Source: Pseudonocardia hierapolitana
GTDB taxonomy: Bacteria; Actinomycetota; Actinomycetes; Mycobacteriales; Pseudonocardiaceae
Direction of reading: 5' to 3'
DNA: 64,000 bases
Assembly (NCBI RefSeq): GCF_007994075.1
Contig: NZ_VIWU01000001.1
Span: 992,001-1,056,000, forward strand
In this document: in pieces, positions 24,802 through 34,168 of the stretch
How positions within the stretch are numbered: position 1 is the stretch's first letter
How the letters are laid out: the number at the start of each line of letters is the position of its first letter
Made by a program: the position numbers and the translations under genes
The notes under the pieces: model-generated
The model's input: only the letters and a program-made list of their open reading frames with translations
Told to the model about the DNA's origin: nothing
Database searches by the model: none

Positions 24802-27001
24802 CCACCATGGTCGGACGGCCGATCGCCCGGCTCGACGGCGACGCGAAGGTCACCGGCGCCGCCCGGTACGCCGCGGACGTCCAGGTGGCCGGGCTGACCC
24901 ACGGCACCCTGGTGATGAGCACGATCGCCCGCGGCCGGATCGCTCGCATCGACACCCGTGCCGCCGAGGCGGCGCCGGGCGTGCTCGCGGTGCTCACGCA
25001 CCGCACCATGCCCCGGCTCGCCCTGCCCAACGCCGATCTGGCCACCGCGTACTTCCAGCGGTTCGTACCGGTGCAGGACGACGTCGTCCGCTACGCCGGG
25101 CAGCCCATCGCCGTCGTCGTGGCGGGCACGCTGGAGCAGGCACAGCACGCCGCCACCCTGGTCGACGTCGAGTACGCGGCCGAGCAACCCGCGGTGACGC
25201 TGGCCGAAGGCATGCCCACGGCCTACGTGCCCCCGCCGACCCCGGTGGAGCACAACGACGTCGTCCGCGGCGACCCGGACGCCGGATTCGCCGCAGCGCA
25301 CGCCGTCGTCGACGCCGAGTACCTCACGCCGTTGCAGCACCACAACTCGCTGGAGCCCTCGGCGACGGTCGCGCAGTGGGACGGCGACCGGCTCACCGTC
25401 CACGAGTCCGCCCAGTACATCAACGCGACGCGCAACGCCCTGGCCCAGGCGTTCCGGCTGCCACCCGCGAACGTCCGGGTGCTCTCCCCGTACCTCGGCG
25501 GCGGGTTCGGATCCAAGGGACCGGTATGGCCGCACACCCTGCTGACCGCGGCCGCTGCCCGCCGTGTCGGACAGCCCGTGAAGCTCGTGCTGACCCGCGC
25601 GCAGACCTACACCTCCAACGGCCACCGCGCCGCGACGCACCAGCGCCTGCGCATCGGCGCGGACCGGGACGGGCGGCTGACCGCGATCGAGCACGTCCTC
25701 ACCCAGCACGTCTCGCGCACCGACGAGTTCATGGGCAACGGCGCCGAGCCGATCCGGATGCTCTACGCCGTCCCGAACCTGCGCTCCACCCAGCGCGCGG
25801 TGCGGCTGGACATGCCGACGCAGAGCTTCGTCCGCTCCCCCGAGACGGCGGCCGTCCACGCCCTCGAGTCCGCGCTGGACGAGCTGGCCGTCGCGCTCGG
25901 CGTCGACCCGGTGGAGCTGCGGATCCGCAACCACTCCGCGATCAACCAGGACACCGGCGTGCCGCACGGCAGCAACCACCTCGTCGAGTGCTACCGCCGC
26001 GGCGCCGAGGCGTTCGGGTGGGCCCGCCGGGACCCCCGCCCCGGTTCGATGCGCGACGGCGACGCCCTGGTCGGCTGGGGCATGGCCACCGCGGCCCACA
26101 CCGCGGGCAACCGGCCCGGCGCCGGCGTCCGGGTCGCCCTCGGCCCGGACGGCACCGCGACCGTCCAGTGCGCCACGCACGACATCGGCACCGGCACCTC
26201 CACCGTGATGACGCAGGTCGCCGCGGACACCCTGGGCATGCACCTGCACACGGTGACCTTCGAGCTGGGGGACACGGACTTCCCGCCGGCGTTCGCCTCC
26301 GCGGCATCGTCGACCGTGCCCGCGGTCGGGCCGGCGTCGTGCGGGCCTGCACGCAGGCGCGGGACCGCGCGATCGCCATCGCCGTCGCCGATCCCCGTTC
26401 ACCCCTGCACGGCGTGGCGCCCGAGCAGGTCGGGGTGGCCGAGGGGCACCTGTTCGCCACGGCCATGCCGTCGCGGCGGATCAGCTACCGCGACCTCATG
26501 GGGTACCACGGCCGGGCGGAGGTGGTCACCAGCTCGCCGGTGCCCGCACCGCTCGGCTACTCGACCGGCGCGGTGTTCGCCGAGGTCCACGTCGACCCCG
26601 CGGTCGGCCGGGTGCGCGTCACCAGGCTGGTGGGCGTGTTCGACCCCGGCCGGGTGCTCAACCACCAGACCGCACGCAGCCAGGCCGTCGGCGGGGCGAT
26701 CTGGGGCATCGGCATCGCCCTGACCGAGCACACGCTCGTCGATCCGCACCTCGGGCGGATCGTCACGCCGAACCTGTCGGGCTACCTCGTCCCGGTCAAC
26801 GCCGACGTCCCCGAGATCGAGGTGAGCTTCATCGACGAGCCCGACCCGGCCAGCCCGGCGCTCGGCGCCCGCGGCTTCGGCGAGACCCCCTCGACCGGGG
26901 CCACCGCCGCGATCGGCAACGCCGTGTACCACGCCACGGGACGGCGCATCCGCGACCTGCCGCTCACCCAGGACAAGGTCCTGGCCCCACCGGCGACCTG
27001 A
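24798..27001 (+). pseudogene. molybdenum-binding subunit of aldehyde oxidoreductase (PaoC-like), frameshifted
   Basis: The protein (about 734 aa if read through) starts MVGRPIARLDGDAKVTGAAR and has the molybdopterin-binding PYLGGGFGSKG. It ends with ARGFGETP, whose Glu is the general base of the family. The frame breaks at about 26328-26332: FASAASSTVPAVG continues in another frame as VVRACTQARDRAI. Adding one G to the run GGG restores it, so one base appears to be missing. Everything else looks intact. With the two upstream subunits it would oxidise an aldehyde or N-heterocycle outside the membrane. Sequencing error is quite possible. Confidence 0.85.
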
Positions 27002-27018
27002 CGAGCCGGACGCGCACC

Positions 27019-27053
27019 GCGGGGCCGCCTCCCGGACCGGGAGGCGGCCCCGC
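27019..27053. terminator. strong hairpin between convergent genes
   Basis: A 15-base perfect GC stem (27019-27033 with 27039-27053) and a five-base centre GGACC lie between the ends of the molybdenum subunit and the aldehyde dehydrogenase gene. There is no T tract. It can work on both strands, so it is probably a bidirectional terminator. Confidence 0.8.
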
Positions 27054-27069
27054 CGCCGGGGAGCCGCGG

Positions 27070-28503
27070 TCAGGGTGCGCAGTAGACGTGCTTGACCTCC
27101 TGGAACTCGGCCAGTCCACCGGGGCCGCCGAGCCGGCCGAGCCCGCTGTGCTTGTAGCCGCCCTCCTCGAAGCGGTCGACGATCCTGGCCCAGTCGTTGA
27201 TCCACACCGTGCCGGCGTGCATGGCGGCCGCAACGCGCTGGGCGCGGGCGCCGTCGCTCGTCCACACCGAAGCCGCGAGCCCGTACCGGGTGGCACCGGC
27301 CCGGTGGACGGCGTCGTCCTCGTCGTCGAACACCTCGATGGTCGCCACCGGCCCGAAGATCTCCTCCTGGACGAGCGGCGATTGGAGGTCCTGCACGGCG
27401 AACAGGGCCGGCCGGTAGAACGAGCCGGGACCGGGAGTCGGCCCGCCGCACAGCACCGGTTCGGCGCCGTCCGCGCGTGCGACCAGGCCGTCGACGCGGT
27501 GCACGGCGGCGTGGTCGATCAGCGGTCCGAGCTGGGTGGCCGGCTCGATGCCCGGCCCCAGCACGGTCGCGGCGAGCGTGTCGCGGAGTCGGACGCACAG
27601 CTCGTCGGCGATCGGGCGCTGCACCAGGATGCGGCTTCCCGCCATGCAGAACTGCCCGGCGAACCGGGTGACCCCGGCGGCGAGAACGGGCACGGCGGCG
27701 TCCAGGTCGGCGTCGGCGAACACGACCATGGGGGTCTTGCCGCCCAGCTCGAGCGACACCCGCTTGAGCTGCGCACCTGCCGCCGCCATGATCCGTGCCC
27801 CGACGGCCGTGCTGCCGGTGTAACTGACCACCGCGACCCGCGGGTCCGCCACCAGTTCCCGCGCGGCGCCGTCGCCGGACTCGGTGACGACGTTCAGCAC
27901 GCCCGGCGGCAGCGCCGGCACGCCCGCGAGCACCTCGGCGAGCAACGCGCCCGTCAACGCCGTCTGGGCCGGCATCTTCACCACCGCGGTGCACCCGGCG
28001 GCGAGGGCCGGGGCCACGCTGCGGATCGCCAGGATGACCGGCGAGTTCCACGGCACGATCACCCCGGCCACCCCGACCGGCTCCTTGACCAGCATCGAGA
28101 CGGAACCGGTGGCGGACCGCGCCGCCGTGCCGAGGTCGGTGAGCGCGAGCCCGGCGTGGTAGCGCAGCTTGCCCGCCGCCCGCCCGACCTCCGCGGTGGA
28201 CTGCACGAGGGGTTTGCCGTTCTCCAGCGTGAGCGCGGTCGACAGGCGCTCGGCATTGCGGTCGAGCGCGTCGGCGAAATCCCACAGCACGCGGGCCCGC
28301 AGCTCGTGGTCGATCCGCCACCGTCCACGGGCGAACGCGGTGGCCGCGGCGTCGATCGCGGCGCGGGCGACCTCGGCCCCTCCGTCGCGGAACACGCCCA
28401 GCTGCTCGTCGGTGGCCGGGTCGACGGAAGCGGCGAGATCGCCGTGCGCCAGCCAGTCGCCGCCGACGAGATGCCGGGCGGGCTCCGGGGAGAAGACGCT
28501 CAT
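27070..28503 (-). CDS. NAD(P)-dependent aldehyde dehydrogenase
   Basis: The 477-residue protein is an ALDH-superfamily enzyme. It has PWNSPVILAI, LELGGKTPMVVF with the general-base Glu, GQFCMAGSR with the catalytic Cys and the late EEIFGPVATI. It starts at ATG 28503 and overlaps the preceding ALDH stop (ATGA). It is last in a three-gene unit with a second ALDH and a class II aldolase-type decarboxylase, all behind an IclR box. It may oxidise a semialdehyde from aromatic breakdown. The substrate is unknown. Confidence 0.92.
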   Translation of the reverse strand: MSVFSPEPARHLVGGDWLAHGDLAASVDPATDEQLGVFRDGGAEVARAAIDAAATAFARGRWRIDHELRARVLWDFADALDRNAERLSTALTLENGKPLVQSTAEVGRAAGKLRYHAGLALTDLGTAARSATGSVSMLVKEPVGVAGVIVPWNSPVILAIRSVAPALAAGCTAVVKMPAQTALTGALLAEVLAGVPALPPGVLNVVTESGDGAARELVADPRVAVVSYTGSTAVGARIMAAAGAQLKRVSLELGGKTPMVVFADADLDAAVPVLAAGVTRFAGQFCMAGSRILVQRPIADELCVRLRDTLAATVLGPGIEPATQLGPLIDHAAVHRVDGLVARADGAEPVLCGGPTPGPGSFYRPALFAVQDLQSPLVQEEIFGPVATIEVFDDEDDAVHRAGATRYGLAASVWTSDGARAQRVAAAMHAGTVWINDWARIVDRFEEGGYKHSGLGRLGGPGGLAEFQEVKHVYCAP

Positions 28504-29948
28504 GCCGGGAAGGTGAGGATCAAGCTCTTCTCCCGGGTGAAGCTCAGCGCCTCACCGAGGCAGGCCTCCCGGCCGAGCCCGCTGTGCTTGTAGCCGCCGA
28601 ACGGAACGCCGACCGGCCGCGCCCCGGCTGCGCCGTTGATCCACACCGTGCCGGCCTCGACCGCGCGCGCGATGCGGTGGACGGCGGAGAAGTCGTTGGT
28701 CCAGATGTTCGCCGTGAGGCCGTACTCCACGCCGTTGGCGAGCGCGATCGCCTCGGCCTCGTCCCGCCACGTCATGATCGAGATGACCGGCCCGAAGATC
28801 TCCTCGTTCGCGATCCGCATGTCCGGCGTGACGTCGGCGAACACGGTCGGCGCCACGTAGAAGCCGCGGTCGAGGCCGTCGGGCCGCCCGCCGCCGGTGA
28901 GCAGCCGGGCGCCCTCGGCCTTGCCGATCTCGATGTAGCCCAGCACGCGCTCGTGGTGCTCGCGGAAGCACAGCGGGCCGATCTCCACGTCGTCGTCGCG
29001 GGGATCGCCGATCCGCAGCCCGCCGATGATCTCCAGAATGCGCGCGGTGAGCTCGTCGGCGATCGAGGCGTGCACGAGGATCCGGGAGGTCGACTGGCAC
29101 GACTGGCCGGTGGAGCGTCGCAGGCCCATGCCGGCGACCGCCGCCCGGGCCGCGGCCGCGAGGTCGACGTCGGGGCAGACGATCATCGGGTTCTTCCCGC
29201 CCAGCTCCAGCGAGACGTGCTTGATGTGCTCCGCCGCCGCGCGCAGGATCGCCCGGCCGGTGGGGACGCCACCGGTGAAGGAGATGCGCGGGACGTCCGG
29301 GTGCTCGACGAGCGGAGCACCGGCGCCGATCCCGGTGCCCGTCACGACGTTGAGCACCCCCGGCGGAAGCACGTCCTGGGCGAGCTCGGCGAACCGCAGC
29401 GCCGACATCGAGGTGTGCTCCGACGGCTTGAGGACGACGCTGTTGCCCGCGATCAGAGGGGCCGCGACCTTCGTGACGGCGAACTGCAACGGGTGGTTGT
29501 AGGCGGTGATGCGGCCGACCACGCCGTACGGCTCGCGGAAGGTCTGCCCGAACTGCTGCTCGGTCCAGGGCACGGTGTCGCCCTTGAGCTCGCCGCCGAG
29601 CCCGGCGTAGTAGCGGACCTCCTCGACGGCGCGGCGCACGTCCCCGCGCATCCCGCTGACGGGATTGCCGCCGTCGACCGCGTCCATCATCGCGAGCTCG
29701 TCGACGCGCTCCTCGATGCGGCCGGCCAGCTCCCGCAGCAGCTCACCGCGGTCGAGCCAGGGCCGGGCCGCCCAGCCGGGCGCGGCGTCCGCGGCCGCCT
29801 CCACCGCGGCGGCCACGTCCTTCGCGCCGCCGGCCGGGATCGTGCCGATCCGTTCCTCGGTGGCGGGGTCGACGACGGGCAGCGTGGCGCCGTCCGCCGC
29901 GGGCACCCACTGGCCGCCGATGCTCATCCTGAGGTCGGTGTCGTTCAC
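28500..29948 (-). CDS. NAD(P)-dependent aldehyde dehydrogenase
   Basis: The 482-residue protein has ITAYNHPLQFAVTK, LELGGKNPMIV with the general-base Glu, GQSCQSTSR with the catalytic Cys and NEEIFGPVISI. GTG 29948 overlaps the upstream stop as GTGA, and its own stop overlaps the next ALDH start. The two ALDHs are only moderately alike, so they are not a recent duplication. Betaine- or hydroxymuconic-semialdehyde-type dehydrogenases are near in general features, but the substrate cannot be read from sequence. Confidence 0.92.
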   Translation of the reverse strand: MNDTDLRMSIGGQWVPAADGATLPVVDPATEERIGTIPAGGAKDVAAAVEAAADAAPGWAARPWLDRGELLRELAGRIEERVDELAMMDAVDGGNPVSGMRGDVRRAVEEVRYYAGLGGELKGDTVPWTEQQFGQTFREPYGVVGRITAYNHPLQFAVTKVAAPLIAGNSVVLKPSEHTSMSALRFAELAQDVLPPGVLNVVTGTGIGAGAPLVEHPDVPRISFTGGVPTGRAILRAAAEHIKHVSLELGGKNPMIVCPDVDLAAAARAAVAGMGLRRSTGQSCQSTSRILVHASIADELTARILEIIGGLRIGDPRDDDVEIGPLCFREHHERVLGYIEIGKAEGARLLTGGGRPDGLDRGFYVAPTVFADVTPDMRIANEEIFGPVISIMTWRDEAEAIALANGVEYGLTANIWTNDFSAVHRIARAVEAGTVWINGAAGARPVGVPFGGYKHSGLGREACLGEALSFTREKSLILTFPA

Positions 29949-30685
29949 GGTGCTCCCTGTCCGTCGAGGAGATCTGCACAGCCCGCGCGTTCGGCCCAGG
30001 CGTTCCAGCCCCGGCGCATGGCAGGCGACTCGGGGTCGTAGGCGCGCCGGGCCCCGATCTCGGCGTCGGTCAGCGCCACCACCTCGCCGCCCATGGCGGC
30101 GGCGATCGTCTGCACCTGCGCGTTGCGGCCCAGGTAGACGCACATGCGCACGGTCATCACCAGCGACCGGCCGGCCGCCGCGAAGCCGTGGCCGCGCATG
30201 AGCACGACGCTGTGCGCGCCGAGCCGCCGGGCCAGCGACTCCCCCATCTCCGCGGTGCGGACGAGCATGTCCGTGCCGTCACCGAACTCCTCGCGGATGT
30301 CCCACAGCGGGATCTCCGAGCCGATGTCGCTGGCGTCGTGGACGACCGCCCGCAGCGGCACGTCCGTGATCGTGTAGGGCAGGACGGCCGCGGTGTGGCC
30401 GTGCACCACGCAGTCGACCTCCGGCCGCGCGGCGTACACGGCGCCGTGGATGAAGCGTTCGAGGTAGGGCGGGCGGTCGTCGGAGACCGCCGTGCCGTCG
30501 AGGGTGAACTCGACGATGTCGTCGGGGGTCACGTGCTCCGGGCCCAGCGAGCGCGACAGCAGGTAGCGCTGCGGGTCGTCGGGGTGCCGGACGCTCACGT
30601 GCCCGTACGCGTCGAGCACGCCTTCGTTGGCCAGCACCCGGTTGGCGATCACCAGATCACGGACCGCGCGTTCGAGGGCGGACAT
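29945..30685 (-). CDS. class II aldolase/adducin-fold protein, probable aromatic acid decarboxylase or related lyase
   Basis: The 246-residue protein has the class II aldolase fold with metal ligands in VHGHT and MRGHG. It keeps the N-terminal EGVLDAYGHVSVRHP and SRSLGPEHVTPDDI typical of a subgroup that includes 3,4-dihydroxyphthalate and HCOMODA-type decarboxylases. That subgroup and the IclR-linked TctC uptake genes suggest decarboxylation of an aromatic or ring-opened acid, by inference. ATG 30685 has GAGGCG upstream and an IclR box 21 bases before it. Fuculose-phosphate aldolase activity is the alternative. Confidence 0.85.
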   Translation of the reverse strand: MSALERAVRDLVIANRVLANEGVLDAYGHVSVRHPDDPQRYLLSRSLGPEHVTPDDIVEFTLDGTAVSDDRPPYLERFIHGAVYAARPEVDCVVHGHTAAVLPYTITDVPLRAVVHDASDIGSEIPLWDIREEFGDGTDMLVRTAEMGESLARRLGAHSVVLMRGHGFAAAGRSLVMTVRMCVYLGRNAQVQTIAAAMGGEVVALTDAEIGARRAYDPESPAMRRGWNAWAERAGCADLLDGQGAP

Positions 30686-30705
30686 GCGCCTCCTGTGCGT
30701 CGAGT

Positions 30706-30718
30706 TTCGCTATTCGAA
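30706..30718. promoter_or_regulatory. IclR-type box before the aldolase/ALDH unit
   Basis: TTCGCTATTCGAA (TTCG-N5-CGAA) lies 21 bases before the class II aldolase start, downstream of the iclR gene end. Confidence 0.6.
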
Positions 30719-30845
30719 GAACTTGCGGGTTTGGAATCTAACAGAGGGTCTCCGCACTGACAAGCCGGTGACCTGCGCGTTCGAGAGCGCACACAGCGAG
30801 CGCCGGCGGCGTTCACGCCGCGGCGCTGTCAGGAGACGAGGAAGG

Positions 30846-31637
30846 TCAGAGCATCTGGCCGAGCCGGGCGGCCTCGCGCTGCATGACCGGGACGTGCCGC
30901 TCGCGCAGCTCGTCCATCGAGGTCCGGCTGGCGAGCACGGCGAGGCTCAGCGCGGCGTGGGTCCGGCCGGCCGCGTCGACCACCGGCACGGCGACGGTCC
31001 GGATGCCGAGCTCCAGCTCTTCGTCGGTGAACGACACCCCGGACTCGCGCACCGCGAGGATCCGCCTGCGGATCTCCGCGACGTCGGTGACGGTGTTCGG
31101 GCCCGTGCGCTCCGGCACGCACCCCTCGAGGTGGCGGTCGATCTCCTCGTCGGGCAGGGCCGACAGCAGCAGTCGCCCGGTGGCGGACGCATGCGCCGGC
31201 AGGCGGGCACCGAGGCGCACGTTCATGGTCACGATGCGCTGCGACTCCACCCGGGCGACGAACGTGACGTGCGAGCCGTCGAGCACCGCCAGCGACGCGG
31301 ACTCCCCGAGCTCGTCACGCACCACCTGCAGGTGCGGCTGGGCGAGCACCGGCAACGGCGCGCTGCCGCTGTAGGAGCCGCCGAGGCGCTGCATCCGGGG
31401 GGTGGGCCGGAAGAACTTGCCGTCGTGACTGACGTACCCCAGCTCCTGCATGGTGAGCAGGCAGCGGCGGGCCGCCGCCGGCGTGATGCCCGCCGCCTCG
31501 GCCGCGGTGGAGACCGTGAGCTTCGGGTGGGCCTCGTCGAAGGCCTCGATGATCCGCAGCCCCTTGGCGAGGCCGGCCATCACCTCCGCCCGCTCACGCA
31601 CGGGCGCAGGACGAACACCATCCGCAGCATCGGACAC
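30846..31637 (-). CDS. IclR-family transcriptional regulator (PcaR-like)
   Basis: The 263-residue protein has an N-terminal winged helix-turn-helix (LTVSTAAEAAGITPAAARRCLL) and an IclR effector domain with HASATGRLLLSALP. The family includes PcaR, PobR and MhpR, which bind aromatic acids and control their breakdown. A TTCG-N5-CGAA box lies three bases before its GTG, which implies autoregulation, and matching boxes precede five other sites. The GTG start leaves no room for a ribosome site, so the message is leaderless or the true start is the internal ATG of MAGLAKGLRI. Confidence 0.92.
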   Translation of the reverse strand: MSDAADGVRPAPVRERAEVMAGLAKGLRIIEAFDEAHPKLTVSTAAEAAGITPAAARRCLLTMQELGYVSHDGKFFRPTPRMQRLGGSYSGSAPLPVLAQPHLQVVRDELGESASLAVLDGSHVTFVARVESQRIVTMNVRLGARLPAHASATGRLLLSALPDEEIDRHLEGCVPERTGPNTVTDVAEIRRRILAVRESGVSFTDEELELGIRTVAVPVVDAAGRTHAALSLAVLASRTSMDELRERHVPVMQREAARLGQML

Positions 31638-31639
31638 GC

Positions 31640-31652
31640 TTCGTTATACGAA
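31640..31652. promoter_or_regulatory. IclR-type box at the iclR start
   Basis: TTCGTTATACGAA is separated by two bases from the GTG of the iclR gene. Binding there would block its own transcription or early translation. Confidence 0.62.
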
Positions 31653-31715
31653 AAACGGCGGGCATCTGTCAAGAAGCGGCCGCTCTCGCCGTGATCACCG
31701 ACCCTACCGGCCGAC

Positions 31716-32750
31716 TCACGGGCGGCTCAGCGCCTCGCGCAGGATCCCGACGAACTCCGGGGGAAGAGCCTCGATCCTGCCGACCACCGCGTCGAGCTCC
31801 TGACCGGACACGTAGCCGATCCGGCGGCGCTGCTGGGCGGCCGTGGCCACCACGTCGGGATCCTGGGCGACCGTGGCGAACGCCGTGCGCAGGCACTCCA
31901 GCGTGCCCGGCTCGATGCCGGCCGGCCCCACCAGCGGACGTCCGAGCTCGTTGAGCGTCAGCAGCGCGTCGAGCAGGCTCCGCTGCTCCGGCCGGAGGTC
32001 CAGCTCACCGATCGCCGGGGCGTCCGGCGCCACGTCGGCGCGCTCGGGCGTGATCGACAGGATCGGCACGACCTCGCCCGACTCGATCGGCGGCCTGCGG
32101 TCGTCGGCCGTCCCGATCAGGCCGTCGATGTTGCCCTGCAGCAGCGCGAGCATGGCCTCGCTCTGCCCCGGGAAGCCGGTGACGATCCGGCCGCGCAGCC
32201 CGAAGGCCTCGATGAGCACCGTCGCGGTGGCGTAGTCGGTGCCACCGGGACCGGTCGAGCCGAAGCGGAAGTCGGGTGACGCCAGCGCGTCCTGCCAGGT
32301 ACCCCCTTGCGGGGACGTCACCAGCAGCGTGTCCTCGCTGGCGAGCCGGCCGATGTAGGACAGGTCGCGCAACGCGAAGTCCGCGCCCTCGGCCTCACCG
32401 AGGACCGAGGCCGCCGCTCCCGTGCCGTTCATCAGGGCGATCTGCCTGCCGTCGGCCGGGGCGTTGACGAGGCGGTTGACGGCGAGCAGCCCGCCGGCAC
32501 CCGGCCGGTTCTCCACGATGACCTGCGCGCCCAGTTCGCCACCGAGCGGCTCGGCGATGATGCGCGCGAGCGTGTCGAAGCCGCCACCGGGACTGGCCGG
32601 CGCGACGAGGGTGACGGTCTGCCCCTCCAGGGCCGCGCACCCGTCGGCCGGCGCCGGTGCGGCTTCCGGACCGCCGATCGTGCATCCGGCCAGGGCCGTC
32701 AGCGACACGGCCACGGCGGCCGTCCGGCGTGACCAACTCGTGCGAGGCAT
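31716..32750 (-). CDS. tctC: second TctC-type substrate-binding lipoprotein
   Basis: The 344-residue protein is a close paralogue of the TctC at 18193-19236. It has a lipobox ALAGC, then TLVAPASPGGGFDTLARI, VENRPGAGGLLAVNRLV and DFRFGSTGPGGTDYATA. It stands alone, with no TctA or TctB beside it, so it probably uses the permease at 19.3-21.3 kb. The start is ATG 32750, giving a proper signal peptide, with GGGTGGC upstream. An IclR box lies 33 bases upstream. It may widen the substrate range or act as a sensor protein. Confidence 0.93.
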   Translation of the reverse strand: MPRTSWSRRTAAVAVSLTALAGCTIGGPEAAPAPADGCAALEGQTVTLVAPASPGGGFDTLARIIAEPLGGELGAQVIVENRPGAGGLLAVNRLVNAPADGRQIALMNGTGAAASVLGEAEGADFALRDLSYIGRLASEDTLLVTSPQGGTWQDALASPDFRFGSTGPGGTDYATATVLIEAFGLRGRIVTGFPGQSEAMLALLQGNIDGLIGTADDRRPPIESGEVVPILSITPERADVAPDAPAIGELDLRPEQRSLLDALLTLNELGRPLVGPAGIEPGTLECLRTAFATVAQDPDVVATAAQQRRRIGYVSGQELDAVVGRIEALPPEFVGILREALSRP

Positions 32751-32782
32751 GGAGCCACCCTTCCGTCGACGATGACAGGCGT

Positions 32783-32795
32783 TTCGCTTAACGAA
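32783..32795. promoter_or_regulatory. IclR-type box before the second tctC
   Basis: TTCGCTTAACGAA (TTCG-N5-CGAA) lies 33 bases before the lipoprotein start and is flanked by T and A, extending the symmetry. Confidence 0.62.
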
Positions 32796-32859
32796 AATCT
32801 TTCGCCATCTCAGGACACCATGCCGTTCCGCTGCAGTCAAGACGCACGGCCCGACAGTC

Positions 32860-32879
32860 GCTAACAGTGCTACGTTAGC
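32860..32879. promoter_or_regulatory. TetR-type operator before the sugar dehydrogenase
   Basis: GCTAAC-N8-GTTAGC is a perfect six-base inverted repeat in the gap between the divergent tctC and sugar dehydrogenase genes. Its TAAC-N8-GTTA layout equals the site at 22123-22138, so the TetR protein at 21413-22111 may act here too. Confidence 0.5.
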
Positions 32880-32962
32880 GCCTGAGGTATCGTCGCTATC
32901 ATTTCGACGTTTCCAGCGGTAGCACTCGCTGCACCGCTGCCCCCGGGAGGTGGGCGATCATC

Positions 32963-34168
32963 GTGATCTCGAACCGACTCCGTACCGCGTTGCCGACACT
33001 GGTCGCGCTCGCGCTGGCAACCGGGTGCGCGGCCGCGCCGGACGACGCCCCGGGCTCCGTCCCCGCCGGCGTCCCCACCCGCAACTACCCCGACGACGAC
33101 AGCGCGCCCGCGGTCAGCCCGGTGGTCCCACCGGTGACGGCCACCCCGCGAGAGCCGGTGACGCCCGTCGAGGTCGCGACGCCGGGCGCGGTCACCGAGG
33201 TGACCTCGGGGCTGCGCATGCCCTGGGGCCTGACGTTCCTGCCCGACGGTTCGGCGTTGGTCTCGAGCCGTGGCTCGGGGGACATCAGCCACGTCCCGCC
33301 GGGCGGCGGGCCGGCGTCGCGGGTCGGCACGGTCCCCGGTGTGGCCGAGAGCGCCGAGGGCGGCTTGCTGGGCCTCGCGGCCTCCCCGGGCTTCGCCGCC
33401 GACCGGACGGTGTACGCCTACGTGTCCGCCGACCCCACGAACCGGGTCGTCGCGGTGCGGATCGGCGAGGACCTGCGCTCGATGAGCGTCGAGCGGGTCG
33501 TCCTGGACGGGATCGGCACGGCCGACCGCCACCACGGGGGCAAGCTGGCGTTCGACCGGGACGGCAACCTCTGGGTCGGCACCGGCGACGCGTTCGAGGG
33601 CAGCCGCTCCCCCGACCCCGACTCGCTCAACGGGAAGGTGCTGCGGATCCGGCCGGACGGCTCGCCGGCCGCGGGCAACCCGCTCGGGACCGCGGTGTTC
33701 TCGCTGGGACACCGCAACGTGCAGGGGATCGCGTTCGGCCCGGACGGCACGGTGTACGCGTCGGAGCTCGGCCACCGCACGTGGGACGAGGTCAACGTCC
33801 TGCGGCCGGGCGTGGACTACGGATGGCCCGAGGCCGAGGGTGTCGACGGGGCCACCGGGGAACCGCCGGTCTTCGCCCTGCACCCGGACGAGGCGTCACC
33901 GTCCGGCATCGCCTTGGCCGGCGAATCGCTCTGGATGGGGGCGCTGTCCGGGCAGCGGCTCTGGCAGCTCCCGGTGCGGGACGGGCACGCCGCGGGGACG
34001 CCGATCCCGCACTTCATCGGCGAGTACGGCCGGATCCGCGCGGTCGAGGTCGCACCGGACGGCGCGCTGTGGATCGTCACCTCCAACACCGACGAGGCGA
34101 CCTGGGGAGGGACCGACCCCCGCCCCGGGGACGACCGGATCCTCCGCGTCGAGCTGACCACCCCCTGA
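32963..34168 (+). CDS. PQQ-dependent sugar dehydrogenase-type lipoprotein (GSDH/HHIP beta-propeller)
   Basis: The 401-residue protein starts with a lipoprotein signal ending ATGC, then about 60 Pro/Val/Asp-rich linker residues. A six-blade propeller follows, with [40 protein letters not shown] and [11 protein letters not shown], phrases shared with soluble aldose dehydrogenases such as Asd. PQQ-binding residues of that family (HHGG, GHRN) are present. It would oxidise sugars or other alcohols outside the membrane. No pqq biosynthesis genes are nearby. GTG 32963 is preceded by GGGAGGTGGG. Confidence 0.9.
   Translation: MISNRLRTALPTLVALALATGCAAAPDDAPGSVPAGVPTRNYPDDDSAPAVSPVVPPVTATPREPVTPVEVATPGAVTEVTSGLRMPWGLTFLPDGSALVSSRGSGDISHVPPGGGPASRVGTVPGVAESAEGGLLGLAASPGFAADRTVYAYVSADPTNRVVAVRIGEDLRSMSVERVVLDGIGTADRHHGGKLAFDRDGNLWVGTGDAFEGSRSPDPDSLNGKVLRIRPDGSPAAGNPLGTAVFSLGHRNVQGIAFGPDGTVYASELGHRTWDEVNVLRPGVDYGWPEAEGVDGATGEPPVFALHPDEASPSGIALAGESLWMGALSGQRLWQLPVRDGHAAGTPIPHFIGEYGRIRAVEVAPDGALWIVTSNTDEATWGGTDPRPGDDRILRVELTTP

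Noticed and set aside
24504..26402. 632-codon minus-strand frame across the molybdenum subunit
   Set aside because: The plus strand carries clear molybdenum hydroxylase motifs; the minus frame has only low-complexity Gly/Arg/Val.
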